The position numbers and the translations under genes are program-made. 64,000 nucleotides of DNA from Clostridium merdae (GTDB taxonomy: Bacteria; Bacillota; Clostridia; Oscillospirales; Acutalibacteraceae), in NCBI RefSeq assembly GCF_900176635.1, contig NZ_FXLN01000004.1, forward strand, positions 310,001-374,000. Direction: 5' to 3'. This document shows positions 51,683 through 61,321 of the stretch, piece after piece. The notes beneath the pieces were generated by a model, which was given only the letters and a program-made list of their open reading frames with translations, ran no database searches and was not told the origin of the DNA. Within the stretch, counting starts at the first letter, position 1. Each line of letters begins with the position of its first letter.

Positions 51683-52000
51683 CTGGATCGAAAAGCTCTT
51701 GGGATACGATTGTCGGTTGCGCGCAAGGAAAATGGTTATACTTCTGAGCGATTAGCCATAGAATGTAATATCAGTGCTGTGTACGTCAGGCAAATTGAAT
51801 CTGGAAAATATCAACCCAGCATTTCAACGTTAATCAAATTCAGTAATGTACTGCATCGATCGCTGGATTATTTTGTACAGGACAGTGTGGAGTGGAATGA
51901 ACTTACCATTCTTTCGGGTATTGCCGAAAAATGCAAGAATCTTACTCCAGAGCAGCTTCAAATGGTGGAGCGTATTATAAAAGCAATTATAAATGAATAA
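51683..52000 (+). CDS. XRE-family HTH regulator
   Basis: 105 residues. The HTH spans residues 5-60 (LGIRLSVARKENGYTSERLA, VYVRQIESGKYQPSISTLIK) and a helical tail LTPEQLQMVERIIKAI ends it, as in clostridial regulators of this size. The start is unusual: GGAGG at 51670-51674 points to CTG 51683 (8-base spacing); TTG 51668 overlaps the RBS and GTG 51674 directly abuts it. Target unknown. It stands alone between terminators. Confidence 0.82.
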   Translation: MDRKALGIRLSVARKENGYTSERLAIECNISAVYVRQIESGKYQPSISTLIKFSNVLHRSLDYFVQDSVEWNELTILSGIAEKCKNLTPEQLQMVERIIKAIINE

Positions 52001-52011
52001 GTAAAGCCCTA

Positions 52012-52049
52012 CAAAAAAGAAGAGTCTTTGACAGATTCTTCTTTTTTTC
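52012..52049. terminator. Terminator after the XRE gene
   Basis: AAAAAAGAAGAGTCT pairs with AGATTCTTCTTTTTT, one G-T pair. Confidence 0.8.
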
Positions 52050-52143
52050 GCACTTTTTCGCAGGGAATCTTGAAATAGTATAATAAATAGAATATAATAT
52101 GTATACTATATCCTTACAAAATATGTTTTTAGGAGGAGAGTAT

Positions 52144-54153
52144 ATGGCGCGGGAAAAAGGGAGTGTACCAAGGCGCGGAATAGCTTTAAAACAAATTTTC
52201 GGTGGGAGATCCATTAAAAAGAAATTACAAGTTAGCATTGTGGTCTTGGTAGTAGCGGTTTCTTCTGTTTTGAGCATAGTAAGCTCTGTTCTGTTAATGC
52301 AGGATGCTAAAGAAAATATGACCGTAAGAATTGAAGAGGGTGCGGAGGCGTATAGCCAGTCCGTTGAGAATGCGATTAATATATATAAAACAAAGATTGA
52401 ATCGGTTGCACAGGATGCTACCATTACAGACCCAACATTGAGTGTAGAGCAGAGGAATGCGGCACTGGCGGCAGCTGCGAAAAAATATGGCTTTGAGTCC
52501 ATAATTATTGCAGATTCAAACGGCGATACTTCGGATGGTGTTAATGTAAAGGATCGCGAGTATTTTCAAAAATCACTTGCAGGGCAAACCTACCTTTCCT
52601 CTCCCTTATTAAGCAAGGCTACGGGTAAAATGGTTTTAATTATTTCTACGCAGCTCAATGGTGGAAATGAAGTGGTTTATGCGAGACTTTCTAGCGACTT
52701 ATTCAGTCAAATGATTCATAATATCTCAATTGGTACGTCCGGTTATGGTTTTATTGTGGACAAAGCTGGAACCATTGTCGCTCATAAAAATCAGGATACG
52801 GTTTCTGAGCAGACCAATTATATAGAACTGGCGAAAAAAGATGATAGTTATACACAAGTTGCTTCAATCATCACCAATATGATTGCTGGGAACACCAATG
52901 TGCAGACGGTGCAATTCCAAGGAAGTGAGTTAACAGTAGGCTACACCAAGATTGCGGATACAGACGGTTGGTCGATTGGTGTATCTGCAAAAACCTCAGA
53001 GATGATGGGCAGTCTTTATACCTCCATTCGTATCATGATTATCTTGTTGGTTTTGTTTATTCTTGCATCCTTCTTTATGGCGGCAAGAATCGCAAACCCC
53101 ATTGTAAACCCAATTATCAGTGTGGTACGGCGCTTAACACTCCTTGCGGATGAGGGTGACCTACATACGGAGGTACCGCAGTTCCGCACCAAAGATGAAA
53201 TCGGTACACTGTCCGAGTCGCTCACTTATATGGTGGCGGCACTTAAGGCTGTTATTGAAGAAACTTCTTCTGTGCTAGGGAGTCTGGAAAAAGGCGACTG
53301 TACCGTAAGTGCCCAATTAGAACTAAAAGGCGATTTTATCCCTCTGAAAACAGCGCTTAACGGAGTAATTGCGAATTTGAATACCATCTTTGGGAATTTT
53401 AGAGACTCCATTAATCAGGTAGCTGCAGGAGCCGACCAGGTATCTTCTGGTGCTCAGCTATTGGCCTCCGGTGCTACGGAACAGGCAGCGAGCATTGAAG
53501 AGCTGAATGCTTCCGTTACTGGTGTGGCTCAGCAAGCGGAGGAGAATGCCGAAACAGTTCGTATTGCTGGAGAGTATATGGTAATTGCAAGTGAAGGGCT
53601 GAATAGAGGCAACCAGCACATGCAGAAGCTGGGCGAGGCAATGGGCGAAATAGCAGATGCATCTGAGAGAATCTCAAATATCACCAAGGTGATACAAGAC
53701 ATTGCTTTCCAGACCAACATTCTTGCGCTTAACGCCGCAATTGAAGCAGCGAGTGCCGGAGCTGCCGGAAAAGGCTTTGCTGTGGTTGCCGAAGAAGTAC
53801 GAGAACTAGCGGGTAAAGTGGCAGATGCCGCCAAACAGACCACCGCGTTAATTGAGCATTCTACCGAAGTGGTTGCGGATGGCGAAAAAATGTCGGTAGA
53901 AACGGCTGCTGTTCTGGTTGAAGTAGCAGAAAAGGCAGCTGTTGTGGAAGAATCTATGCGTAAGATTGAGAAAGCCTCCACCGAACAGGTAGAAGCAATT
54001 GAGCAAATTAATACGGGCTTAGCACAGGTTTCTGCGGTTGTGCAGACAAATGCGGCGACAGCAGAAGAAAGCTCCGCTTCCAGCGAAGAATTGGCATCTC
54101 AATCTCAAACAATGAGAGATGAAATTAGCTGGATTAAGCTTCTAACAGATTAA
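52144..54153 (+). CDS. Methyl-accepting chemotaxis protein (dCache sensor)
   Basis: 669 residues. Membrane helices at about 29-52 and 292-314 flank an extracellular dCache domain (VKDREYFQKSLAGQTYLSSP near 137, GTSGYGFIVDKAGTIVAHKN near 198). A HAMP domain follows, then a long signalling coiled coil with the conserved tip IQDIAFQTNILALNAAIEAA near residue 516. It senses small molecules and signals to CheA. ATG 52144 after AGGAGG. No che genes are in the window. Confidence 0.94.
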   Translation: MAREKGSVPRRGIALKQIFGGRSIKKKLQVSIVVLVVAVSSVLSIVSSVLLMQDAKENMTVRIEEGAEAYSQSVENAINIYKTKIESVAQDATITDPTLSVEQRNAALAAAAKKYGFESIIIADSNGDTSDGVNVKDREYFQKSLAGQTYLSSPLLSKATGKMVLIISTQLNGGNEVVYARLSSDLFSQMIHNISIGTSGYGFIVDKAGTIVAHKNQDTVSEQTNYIELAKKDDSYTQVASIITNMIAGNTNVQTVQFQGSELTVGYTKIADTDGWSIGVSAKTSEMMGSLYTSIRIMIILLVLFILASFFMAARIANPIVNPIISVVRRLTLLADEGDLHTEVPQFRTKDEIGTLSESLTYMVAALKAVIEETSSVLGSLEKGDCTVSAQLELKGDFIPLKTALNGVIANLNTIFGNFRDSINQVAAGADQVSSGAQLLASGATEQAASIEELNASVTGVAQQAEENAETVRIAGEYMVIASEGLNRGNQHMQKLGEAMGEIADASERISNITKVIQDIAFQTNILALNAAIEAASAGAAGKGFAVVAEEVRELAGKVADAAKQTTALIEHSTEVVADGEKMSVETAAVLVEVAEKAAVVEESMRKIEKASTEQVEAIEQINTGLAQVSAVVQTNAATAEESSASSEELASQSQTMRDEISWIKLLTD

Positions 54154-54181
54154 ATATTTTATTATATTTAAATATTCCATA

Positions 54182-54217
54182 AATCAACGTTAGCTTTTGC
54201 TGGCGTTGATTTTTTAT
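54182..54217 (+). terminator. Terminator after the chemoreceptor gene
   Basis: AAATCAACG pairs with CGTTGATTT, followed by TTTTA. Confidence 0.8.
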
Positions 54218-54288
54218 TTCAGACTGTTTTCAGAGTTGGTTGATATAATCATATTGAATATAACGAATATTTTGTGAGGAGATATTAT

Positions 54289-56028
54289 ATGACACGCAAT
54301 AGAAAATTCATCCCGGTTATATCTTTACTACTAATAATGGTCTTATTATTATCAGCGTGTACAGGGCAAACATCTTCATTAAAATCAAATGTGGCTTATG
54401 CTTCACAAATGAATAAAAATACTGTGATGACAGTCGCAATTACGGCCGATCCAGATGCCTGGCAGGCAATGCTAGACAATGCATCACAAAAAGAGTACAT
54501 ATCTGCGGATATTACCATTAATGGAACTATCATTAAGAATGTTGGAATTAAACCAAAGGGGAATTCCAGCCTAAAAGCGGTTACCGAAAATGACGACAGT
54601 GATCGTTACAGCTTCAAAATAAAGTTTGACGAATATGTGGAGGGGCAAACGTGGATGGGCTTAGATAAACTGGCCCTGAATAACAATTATTCAGATGCGA
54701 CTTCTATGAAGGAATATTTAAGTTACGATATTATGAATTACATTGGGGTTGCTGCGCCATTGGTTTCTTATGCCAATATCAGTGTAAATGATAAATCCTG
54801 GGGCTTCTACCTTGCGGTTGAAGTGCTGGACGCTAGTTACCTAGAACGCACGAAGAACGGCGAGGGTGAACTATATAAACCGGATAGCGAAAAGATGGAT
54901 GGAGCCAAAATGGGGAATGTGCAGGGCGAACGGCCCAGCGATCCTGTAAAAGCAGAAAGCAGCACATCCTCCTCCTCTTCTGAAAAACAGGCATCCAGCA
55001 ATTCTTCCAGTGCAAACGAGCAGAAGAGTGAAAAAGACATGCAGGCACCACCCAATTTTGGAGGAAATCAAAAGCAAGGCGGTGGTGGCGGAATGCAGGC
55101 TGATGATGCCACGGCGCTGATTTATACAGATGAGAAAGAATCTAGTTATTCCTCCATATTTGATAATGCAGAAACAAAAACCGATGAATCGGATCACAAG
55201 CGCGTGCTTGAAGCAATTAAAAATTTAAATAGTGGAACCGATTTAGAAAAGTATGTGGATGTAGATGCGACACTGCGCTACCTGGCGGCACATACAGCAG
55301 TAGTGAATTTAGATAGCTATTCGAGTAATATGGGGCACAACTATTATCTGTATGAAAACAACGGGAAAATCAGTATGCTGCCGTGGGATTACAATATGGC
55401 GTTCGGGGGATTCCAATCAAGGGATGCAAGCTCGGTTGTCAATTTCCCAATTGATACCCCTGTTTCCGGAGTCACTATGGAAGAACGCCCCATGATTTCG
55501 AAGCTTTTAGAGGTACCGGAATACCTGAGCAAATACCATGAATATTTACAGCAAATTGCAGACAATTATTTTACAAACGAAAAGTTTGAAGAGAAAGTGA
55601 ATGAAATCAATACGTTAATTTCTAGCTATGTGAAAGAGGACCCCTCCGCATTTTTCAGCTTCGAAGAATACGAGACTGCAGTTCGTGAGCTAAAGAAATT
55701 AGGTGCGTTACGTGGAGAAAGCATCGAAGGTCAGCTGAGCGGCACCATTCCATCTACTACGGATGGTCAAAAAGCGGATTCAAGTTCATTAATTGATTCC
55801 TCTTCCGTAAATTTGACCGTACTAGGCGATTCGAAAAAAGGTGGAATGGAAGGCGGCGCTCCCGATGGAATGGATTTTGAAACCATGAAAAAGGCAATGG
55901 AGATATTGGGATCTGCCTCAAATGGTGCGTTTACCGATGAGCAGAAAAGTCAGCTCAAAGAGCTTGGGTTGACGGAAGAACAAATAAATCAAATGCTGAA
56001 ACGGCCAAAGAGGAATCAGACAAAGTAA
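54289..56028 (+). CDS. CotH-family lipoprotein (atypical protein kinase fold)
   Basis: 579 residues. A lipoprotein signal ends LLLSAC with the lipidated cysteine at residue 24. CotH motifs are NVGIKPKGNSSLKA near 88, DKLALNNNYSDATSMKEYLS near 126 and the metal site SMLPWDYNMAFGGFQ near 362. A low-complexity insertion (about residues 219-269) is rich in Ser/Glu/Asn, then Gly/Gln. CotH of Bacillus is a spore-coat kinase, but secreted lipoprotein versions like this are also found on cell surfaces, so a spore role is not certain. The start ATG 54289 follows GAGGAG. The gene has a terminator at 56092-56132. Confidence 0.88.
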   Translation: MTRNRKFIPVISLLLIMVLLLSACTGQTSSLKSNVAYASQMNKNTVMTVAITADPDAWQAMLDNASQKEYISADITINGTIIKNVGIKPKGNSSLKAVTENDDSDRYSFKIKFDEYVEGQTWMGLDKLALNNNYSDATSMKEYLSYDIMNYIGVAAPLVSYANISVNDKSWGFYLAVEVLDASYLERTKNGEGELYKPDSEKMDGAKMGNVQGERPSDPVKAESSTSSSSSEKQASSNSSSANEQKSEKDMQAPPNFGGNQKQGGGGGMQADDATALIYTDEKESSYSSIFDNAETKTDESDHKRVLEAIKNLNSGTDLEKYVDVDATLRYLAAHTAVVNLDSYSSNMGHNYYLYENNGKISMLPWDYNMAFGGFQSRDASSVVNFPIDTPVSGVTMEERPMISKLLEVPEYLSKYHEYLQQIADNYFTNEKFEEKVNEINTLISSYVKEDPSAFFSFEEYETAVRELKKLGALRGESIEGQLSGTIPSTTDGQKADSSSLIDSSSVNLTVLGDSKKGGMEGGAPDGMDFETMKKAMEILGSASNGAFTDEQKSQLKELGLTEEQINQMLKRPKRNQTK

Positions 56029-56091
56029 CTACTATCTTGATAAAAGCAGAGGAATCACAATAGAAGATACTGTTACCATTGAAGCCTGAAC

Positions 56092-56132
56092 AAAGAGAAG
56101 CCGGTGTTTAAAAGACACCGGCTTCTCTTTCT
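56092..56132 (+). terminator. Terminator after the CotH gene
   Basis: AAAGAGAAGCCGGTGT pairs with ACACCGGCTTCTCTTT. Confidence 0.92.
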
Positions 56133-56712
56133 AATTTTATGGACTTAAAAGGCATAGTATCTAGTTAACTGTTGCAGGAGAGATGTCATTGGCGATTTTG
56201 TCTTCACAATTTTTGGTTTTCTCTTTAAAGCAAACAGTATTCATGCAAAAAGCAACAGATTTAAAACTGTTTTAATTGCAGGACAGTAATGAAAAGGAAA
56301 AACATAAAGTAAGTTTTTAAGATTCTTGTCCTGTTTTCACTCCTTTTAGAGAGATTTAAACCTTTGGCTGAGACATTTCCAATTAGTTTGGGTTTGGATA
56401 TATAATCTGGTTTTAGTGCTGTTTTAAGGGTTAAGTGGAGGATAAACAACAGAAATGATATAAGATTTTGCTTGTTAAGGGAAAGTCACCCAGATTATAA
56501 ATAATAATAAGTAAAAATTTTTGAGGAAATACTTTCCAATAATCAGAACGAATACTGCTTTTAACCCCCGAATTTACTTGGTTTGTGTCGTATACAGGGC
56601 GAAAAAAAAGATTGCTTTTTTCCCCTCAATCCTTTATAATTTATACAAAAGTGGTGAAAGGTGGAGGGAAGTAGAGCAAAGTGGTTTGCATTTGCTGCCC
56701 GGACAAACTGTT
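56133..56712 (+). promoter_or_regulatory. Gene-free interval ending in the division-cluster promoter
   Basis: No gene seen for about 580 bases. The promoter of mraZ is TTGCTT (56612-56617), 17-base spacer, TATAAT (56635-56640). GGAGGGAAG at 56661-56669 looks like an RBS, but no start codon with homology follows at usable spacing. Several GTGG/GGTGG repeats between 56652 and 56686 (GGTGAAAGGTGG, AAAGTGG) are similar to MraZ operator repeats, which contain spaced TGGG/GTGG boxes; this is a suggestion only. Confidence 0.5.
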
Positions 56713-57132
56713 ATGTTGATTGGTGAATACCAACATAATATTGATCCAAAAGGCCGAGTGATTATTCCCGCCCGATTCCGCGAAGATTTGGGTGAGCGGT
56801 TTTACATCACAAAAGGCTTAGATGGGTGCCTTTTTGTGCTTTCTGGAATTGAGTGGGAGCGTTTGCAGGAGAAAATTCGGCAAATGCCAATCTCGAAAGC
56901 CAGAGGCCTTCAACGCTTTTTCTTTTCCGGTGCGGCTGAGGTTGAGCCGGACAAGCAGGGTCGTGTATTAATTCCACAGCAGCTACGGGATTACGCACAA
57001 ATTCAAAAAGATGTAGCAGTAATTGGTGCTTCTAGCAGGGCTGAAATCTGGGATGCAGCACGCTGGGCAGAGTTTAACTCTGGCCTAACGGAAGACAGCA
57101 TTGCAGAAGCGATGGATCTTCTGGAGCTGTAA
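56713..57132 (+). CDS. mraZ: MraZ, regulator of the division/cell-wall cluster
   Basis: 139 residues, two AbrB-like DNA-binding halves: GEYQHNIDPKGRVIIPARFR at residue 4 and AAEVEPDKQGRVLIPQQLRD near 75. It represses the dcw operon that it heads and also acts as a 16S methylation-linked regulator in other bacteria. The start ATG 56713 is set by homology; its RBS is poor. Confidence 0.94.
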   Translation: MLIGEYQHNIDPKGRVIIPARFREDLGERFYITKGLDGCLFVLSGIEWERLQEKIRQMPISKARGLQRFFFSGAAEVEPDKQGRVLIPQQLRDYAQIQKDVAVIGASSRAEIWDAARWAEFNSGLTEDSIAEAMDLLEL

Positions 57133-57253
57133 TAGGATTTTTAAGCAAAATGGCCTTAGAACTCGAAGCGGGAGAATGACCGCCGCTTGAGGATGAACCA
57201 TTGGAATTCTCGCTGGTGAGCGGGTATCTAATTTTCGTTATAGAGCGGGGTGA

Positions 57254-58189
57254 ATGACTGTGAGCTTTGAGCATGTACCGGTATTGTTTCAAGAAACAAT
57301 TGAATCTTTAAATATAAAGCCGAATGGAATTTATATTGATGGAACCGCAGGCGGCGGTGGCCACTCTGAGGCAATTGCTAAGCGCCTTGGCTCAGAGGGA
57401 ACCCTTTTGGCAATTGACCAAGACCCGGATGCGATTCAGGCGGTAAAAAAAAGATTGGGGAATTTCCCCAATGTGCTGGTTCGTCAGGGGAACTTTTCTC
57501 AAATGGCAACCCTTGCGGAGGAATGTGGCTTTCATGGGGTAGACGGTATATTGATGGATATTGGCGTTTCCTCCCACCAGTTAGACACAGCAGAACGCGG
57601 TTTTTCGTATCATCAGGATGCACCTCTTGATATGCGCATGAGCCAAAAGGGGACAAGCGCGGCAGACCTTGTAAATACGCTTACTTGGCAAGAGCTTGCC
57701 AGAATACTAAGCCAATACGGTGAAGAGAAAAGCGCCGTTCGTATTGCCAAGGGGATAGTTGCAGCCAGATTAGAAAGCCCCATTACCACCACTTTACAGC
57801 TAGCTGAGGTTGTTCGGCAGTCTGTTCCAGCGGCAGTGCGCAGAGAACCGGGGCACCCGGCACGCAAAACCTTTCAGGCGCTTCGAATTCAAGTGAACGG
57901 TGAGCTTGACCGTCTTTCTGAAGGGCTTAACGCTGCTTTTTCATTATTAAATACAGGTGGGCGTCTCGCGATAATCACCTTTCATTCATTAGAAGACCGC
58001 ATTGTGAAAAAAAGAATGGCGCAGTGGTGCCAAGGGTGTGTTTGCCCGCCGGATTTCCCGGTATGCGTGTGCGGAAAAACCCCGCAGGCAGAGCTTCTTT
58101 ATAAAAGAGGGCTTTCGCCTTCTGAAGAAGAACTAGTTGAAAATCCACGCAGTCGCAGCTCGCGGTTGAGAGTCTGCACAAAGCTGTAA
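57254..58189 (+). CDS. rsmH: 16S rRNA (cytosine1402-N4)-methyltransferase
   Basis: 311 residues, SAM-dependent. FEHVPVLFQETIE begins the family homology; the SAM-binding loop is DGTAGGGGHSEAIAKRL near residue 30, then ILMDIGVSSHQLD near 99 and FQALRIQVNGEL near 204. A zinc-like cluster CQGCVCPPDFPVCVCG lies near 260. ATG 57254 after GGGGTG. Second gene of the cluster, 121 bases after mraZ. Confidence 0.97.
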   Translation: MTVSFEHVPVLFQETIESLNIKPNGIYIDGTAGGGGHSEAIAKRLGSEGTLLAIDQDPDAIQAVKKRLGNFPNVLVRQGNFSQMATLAEECGFHGVDGILMDIGVSSHQLDTAERGFSYHQDAPLDMRMSQKGTSAADLVNTLTWQELARILSQYGEEKSAVRIAKGIVAARLESPITTTLQLAEVVRQSVPAAVRREPGHPARKTFQALRIQVNGELDRLSEGLNAAFSLLNTGGRLAIITFHSLEDRIVKKRMAQWCQGCVCPPDFPVCVCGKTPQAELLYKRGLSPSEEELVENPRSRSSRLRVCTKL

Positions 58190-58227
58190 TTTAGAGTACG
58201 AACATTAGGAAGGAGTGTCACCAGTCA

Positions 58228-58716
58228 ATGAGCAAGCAAAATACGGCATACGATTTTTCTCTGTTTGAGCCCCAGCAAAAAGAGCTTCCTAGAAAGCCGA
58301 GTAATGTCATTGAGCTGCCTTCCAGGCAGTTAGAGGAAAATCGACGCCCTAAGCGAAAATCATTCAGACTGGTCGCTACCTTCTTTTTTATGGCTATTAT
58401 GGTTTCTATTCTGGGTACTTTGGTGTATGGTCAGGTTCAGCTTACTGAGCTTACTGAGCAGATAAATGTTGCCACCAAAAGAATGGATGAGCAAAAAAGC
58501 GTACATACACAGCTGAAAGTGAAATCTGATTCCCGCATGACCCTCCAGGCCGCCGAGGTGTACGCAAAGGATCAACTGGGCATGCGTAAGATTACATATA
58601 ATCAAGTAGAGTGCATTAAATTATCTCCCGGCGACAAAGGGCATGTTCTTGACCCCAATGCGGCAGGTAACTGGTGGACCTCCGCATGGAATTCGCTTCA
58701 AAACCTGCTGTCATAA
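58228..58716 (+). CDS. ftsL: FtsL-like septum protein
   Basis: 162 residues. Basic cytoplasmic part (1-46), one membrane helix (about 48-68), then an extracellular coiled coil (LTELTEQINVATKRMDEQKS) with AKDQLGMRKITYNQVECIKL. Position between rsmH and the PBP gene and the topology fit FtsL, which links the FtsQLB complex to septal synthesis. ATG 58228 lies 12 bases after AAGGAG. A terminator-like hairpin follows, so the next gene may need read-through or another promoter. Confidence 0.85.
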   Translation: MSKQNTAYDFSLFEPQQKELPRKPSNVIELPSRQLEENRRPKRKSFRLVATFFFMAIMVSILGTLVYGQVQLTELTEQINVATKRMDEQKSVHTQLKVKSDSRMTLQAAEVYAKDQLGMRKITYNQVECIKLSPGDKGHVLDPNAAGNWWTSAWNSLQNLLS

Positions 58717-58775
58717 TTATGGCGGCTTACAAATAAGTATGAATACCGGAGCTGTGTGAGCCGGGAATGGATAGC

Positions 58776-58810
58776 CGAGAGTTGAGAGATAATCTTAACT
58801 CTCGTTTTTG
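58776..58810 (+). terminator. Terminator-like hairpin between ftsL and the PBP gene
   Basis: CGAGAGTTGAGA pairs with TCTTAACTCTCG (one G-T pair), followed by TTTTTG. Confidence 0.8.
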
Positions 58811-58951
58811 TAACAATGTTTTACCAATTTCGTAGATAAATCCAGAACTTCGAATAATGAAGTTTTTGACCGATACCAGTCAATTAAGAGCTGGAAGTTG
58901 AATACTCATTATACAAAAGCATGTATGCCGGAAAGTGCGGGGGATTGTGTT

Positions 58952-61210
58952 ATGGCAAAAGGAACAACCATAAGAATGTGGCGCAGAACACTCTTTCTGT
59001 TGGCTGTATTTATGGTGATCGGGTTTGGAGCCATCATTTTCAGTTTAATTAAGCTGCAAATTGTGGAGGGGCAAAGTCTTCAGGAGCGCGCCGTCGAGCA
59101 GCAAATGAAAGATACAACGATTCCAGCAATGCGTGGAACAATATACGACCGCAATATGCGTCCGCTTGCACAGAGTGCAACCGTGTGGACGGTGGTGCTC
59201 GAGCCTGCCTACCTTACAACCGATGAACAGCGCGAGAATATCGCCACGGGCTTGTCCAGTATTCTTGGGATGGATAAAAATGAAGTAATGGAGCACGCCA
59301 AGAAAAAAAGCTATTATGATGTACTGAAACGTAAGGTAGATACCGAAGTAAAAGACCAAATCTTAAAATTTAAAGAAGAAAAAAAGATTGGCAACGGCAT
59401 ACGTTTAATTGAAGATTATAAACGCTATTATCCCTTTGGCAGCTTTGCCGCTTCTATATTAGGGTTTACAGGAACCGATAACCAAGGCCTTTCCGGTTTG
59501 GAAGCGTACTATGACAAGCAGCTTACCGGCACCGCCGGGCGACTTGTTACAGCCAAAAATGCAATTGGAACCGATATGCCCTTCCAATATGAACAAAAGG
59601 TGGAAGCCCAGGATGGTTACAGCATGGTGCTTACCATTGATGAAATTGTGCAGCATTTTCTGGAGAAGTATTTGGAAGAAGGCGTAGTAAACAACAAGGT
59701 GAAGAACCGCGCAACCGCCGTTGCTATGGATGTAAAGACCGGTGCGATTCTTGGCCTTGCAGTAAAGGGAGATTTTGACCCGAACTTCCCCCTGATTATA
59801 TCAGACCCCACTGAAGCAGCTCGTGTTGCAAATATGCCGGATGGTGATAGTAACACGGAAGAAGGCAAAAAAATTAAGCAAGCGAAATCACAGGCTAAAA
59901 TGGTTGCCCAGCAGGCGCAGTGGAGAAACAAAGCAGTTAGTGATACATACTACCCTGGTTCTGTATTTAAGATGGTCACCGGCTCCATGGGAATGGAGGA
60001 GGGTGTGGTTAATGAAAACACACAGTTCTCCTGCAATGGTGCTGCAGTTGTATCTGGCACGACGATTCGATGCTGGAAGCACGGCGGACACGGCGGCGAA
60101 ACCTTTGTGCAGGGACTTATGAACTCCTGTAACCCGGTGTTCATCCGAGTAGGTGAGATGCTGGGTGCAGAACGCTTCTTTAAATACTTTGCCGCCTTTG
60201 GTCTCACCGAAAAAACAGGTGTTGACCTGCCCGGCGAAGCGGGGAGCCTTTATTATACTGCCAGCCAGCTAAACCCCGTAGAGCTGGCAACCGAGTCTTT
60301 TGGCCAGAATTTTAGTATTACTCCCATTCAAATGATAACCGCAGCCGCAGCAGTGGCAAACGGCGGCAATTTAGTTCAGCCTCATGTGGTGAGCCAGGTG
60401 CTTGACAGTGACGGCAATATTGTACAGTCTGTTGACGCAAAGGTAAAACGTCAGGTAATTTCAGAAGATGTTTCGCGCCGAATGAGCAAGATTTTACAGA
60501 TGAATGCGACTACAGGTACCGCAAAGAACGGTTATATCCCCGGCTATCGCGTGGCAGGTAAAACTGGTACCTCTGAAAAAGTGGCAGAGTATATTGCCGG
60601 TGGTAAGAAAAAGATGGAGTACATTGCCTCTTATTGCGGCTTTGCACCCGCAGATGACCCACAGATTGCCTTGCTTGTATTCTTTGACGAACCGCAGGGA
60701 GACAGCTACTACGGTGGTGCGGTCGCAGGTCCGGTGTTTGCAAAGATGATGGAAGAAATTTTACCGTATTTGGGAGTTGAACGGAAATATACGGATGCCG
60801 AAATGGAAAAACTGGATGTAGCCACACCGGACGTAACAGGTAAGAAGCTGGATGTTGCAAAAGCTGCAATTCAAAAAGTAAGCCTAAAGCAAAAGGTGTA
60901 TGGAAACGGCGATACGGTTGTAAAACAAATTCCGGAGCCCGGTAAGAGCGTACCGCAAAATGGTACGGTAGTGCTGATGACCGATGCAGACAGCGGCAAC
61001 CGCCAGGTTACTGTTCCTAATTTGGTAGGCCTTAGCTTATCGCAGGCAAATAGTGCGGCGGCAGAGGCAGGCATTAATATTACGGTGTCTGGCGCAGCGT
61101 TAACCGGCGGTAAGGCACAGTCACATTCGCAGAGCATCACTGCGGGTACAAAGGTGTCTCCCGGTACAGTTGTAAATGTTGGTTTTATTGAGTTTGACCA
61201 AGTGCAATAA
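58952..61210 (+). CDS. Class B penicillin-binding protein (FtsI/SpoVD type) with two PASTA domains
   Basis: 752 residues. Membrane helix about 12-34; dimerisation domain with RGTIYDRNMRPLAQS near residue 62; transpeptidase motifs S337-V-F-K340, S392-C-N394 and K537-T-G539; then two PASTA domains (about 620-685 and 690-750). It cross-links peptidoglycan outside the membrane. In this cluster position it may be the septal FtsI or the spore-cortex SpoVD; only one such gene is present here and I cannot separate the two. ATG 58952 after GGGGGA; a longer frame from 58898 has no support. Confidence 0.94.
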   Translation: MAKGTTIRMWRRTLFLLAVFMVIGFGAIIFSLIKLQIVEGQSLQERAVEQQMKDTTIPAMRGTIYDRNMRPLAQSATVWTVVLEPAYLTTDEQRENIATGLSSILGMDKNEVMEHAKKKSYYDVLKRKVDTEVKDQILKFKEEKKIGNGIRLIEDYKRYYPFGSFAASILGFTGTDNQGLSGLEAYYDKQLTGTAGRLVTAKNAIGTDMPFQYEQKVEAQDGYSMVLTIDEIVQHFLEKYLEEGVVNNKVKNRATAVAMDVKTGAILGLAVKGDFDPNFPLIISDPTEAARVANMPDGDSNTEEGKKIKQAKSQAKMVAQQAQWRNKAVSDTYYPGSVFKMVTGSMGMEEGVVNENTQFSCNGAAVVSGTTIRCWKHGGHGGETFVQGLMNSCNPVFIRVGEMLGAERFFKYFAAFGLTEKTGVDLPGEAGSLYYTASQLNPVELATESFGQNFSITPIQMITAAAAVANGGNLVQPHVVSQVLDSDGNIVQSVDAKVKRQVISEDVSRRMSKILQMNATTGTAKNGYIPGYRVAGKTGTSEKVAEYIAGGKKKMEYIASYCGFAPADDPQIALLVFFDEPQGDSYYGGAVAGPVFAKMMEEILPYLGVERKYTDAEMEKLDVATPDVTGKKLDVAKAAIQKVSLKQKVYGNGDTVVKQIPEPGKSVPQNGTVVLMTDADSGNRQVTVPNLVGLSLSQANSAAAEAGINITVSGAALTGGKAQSHSQSITAGTKVSPGTVVNVGFIEFDQVQ

Positions 61211-61227
61211 TGTGTTGGAACAAACGC

Positions 61228-61263
61228 TTTTCTCAACCCCGTCACAGGGCGGGGTTGAGAAAA
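61228..61263. repeat. Perfect 14-bp inverted repeat between PBP and relic genes
   Basis: TTTTCTCAACCCCG (61228-61241) and CGGGGTTGAGAAAA (61250-61263) with an 8-base loop. Neither strand has a T-run after the stem, so it is not a standard terminator; it may protect or process the mRNA. Confidence 0.7.
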
Positions 61264-61321
61264 CAATCGCTTTTAGAAAGCTTCTGTGTATAAAACCACA
61301 GAACTTTACGGAGGATGGAAT

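Noticed and set aside
56261..56449. 62-codon minus-strand frame in the interval before mraZ
   Set aside because: No RBS, A/T-rich composition and no recognisable sequence.
56521..56712. 64-codon upstream extension of mraZ
   Set aside because: MraZ homology starts at 56713 and a SigA-type promoter lies inside the extension.
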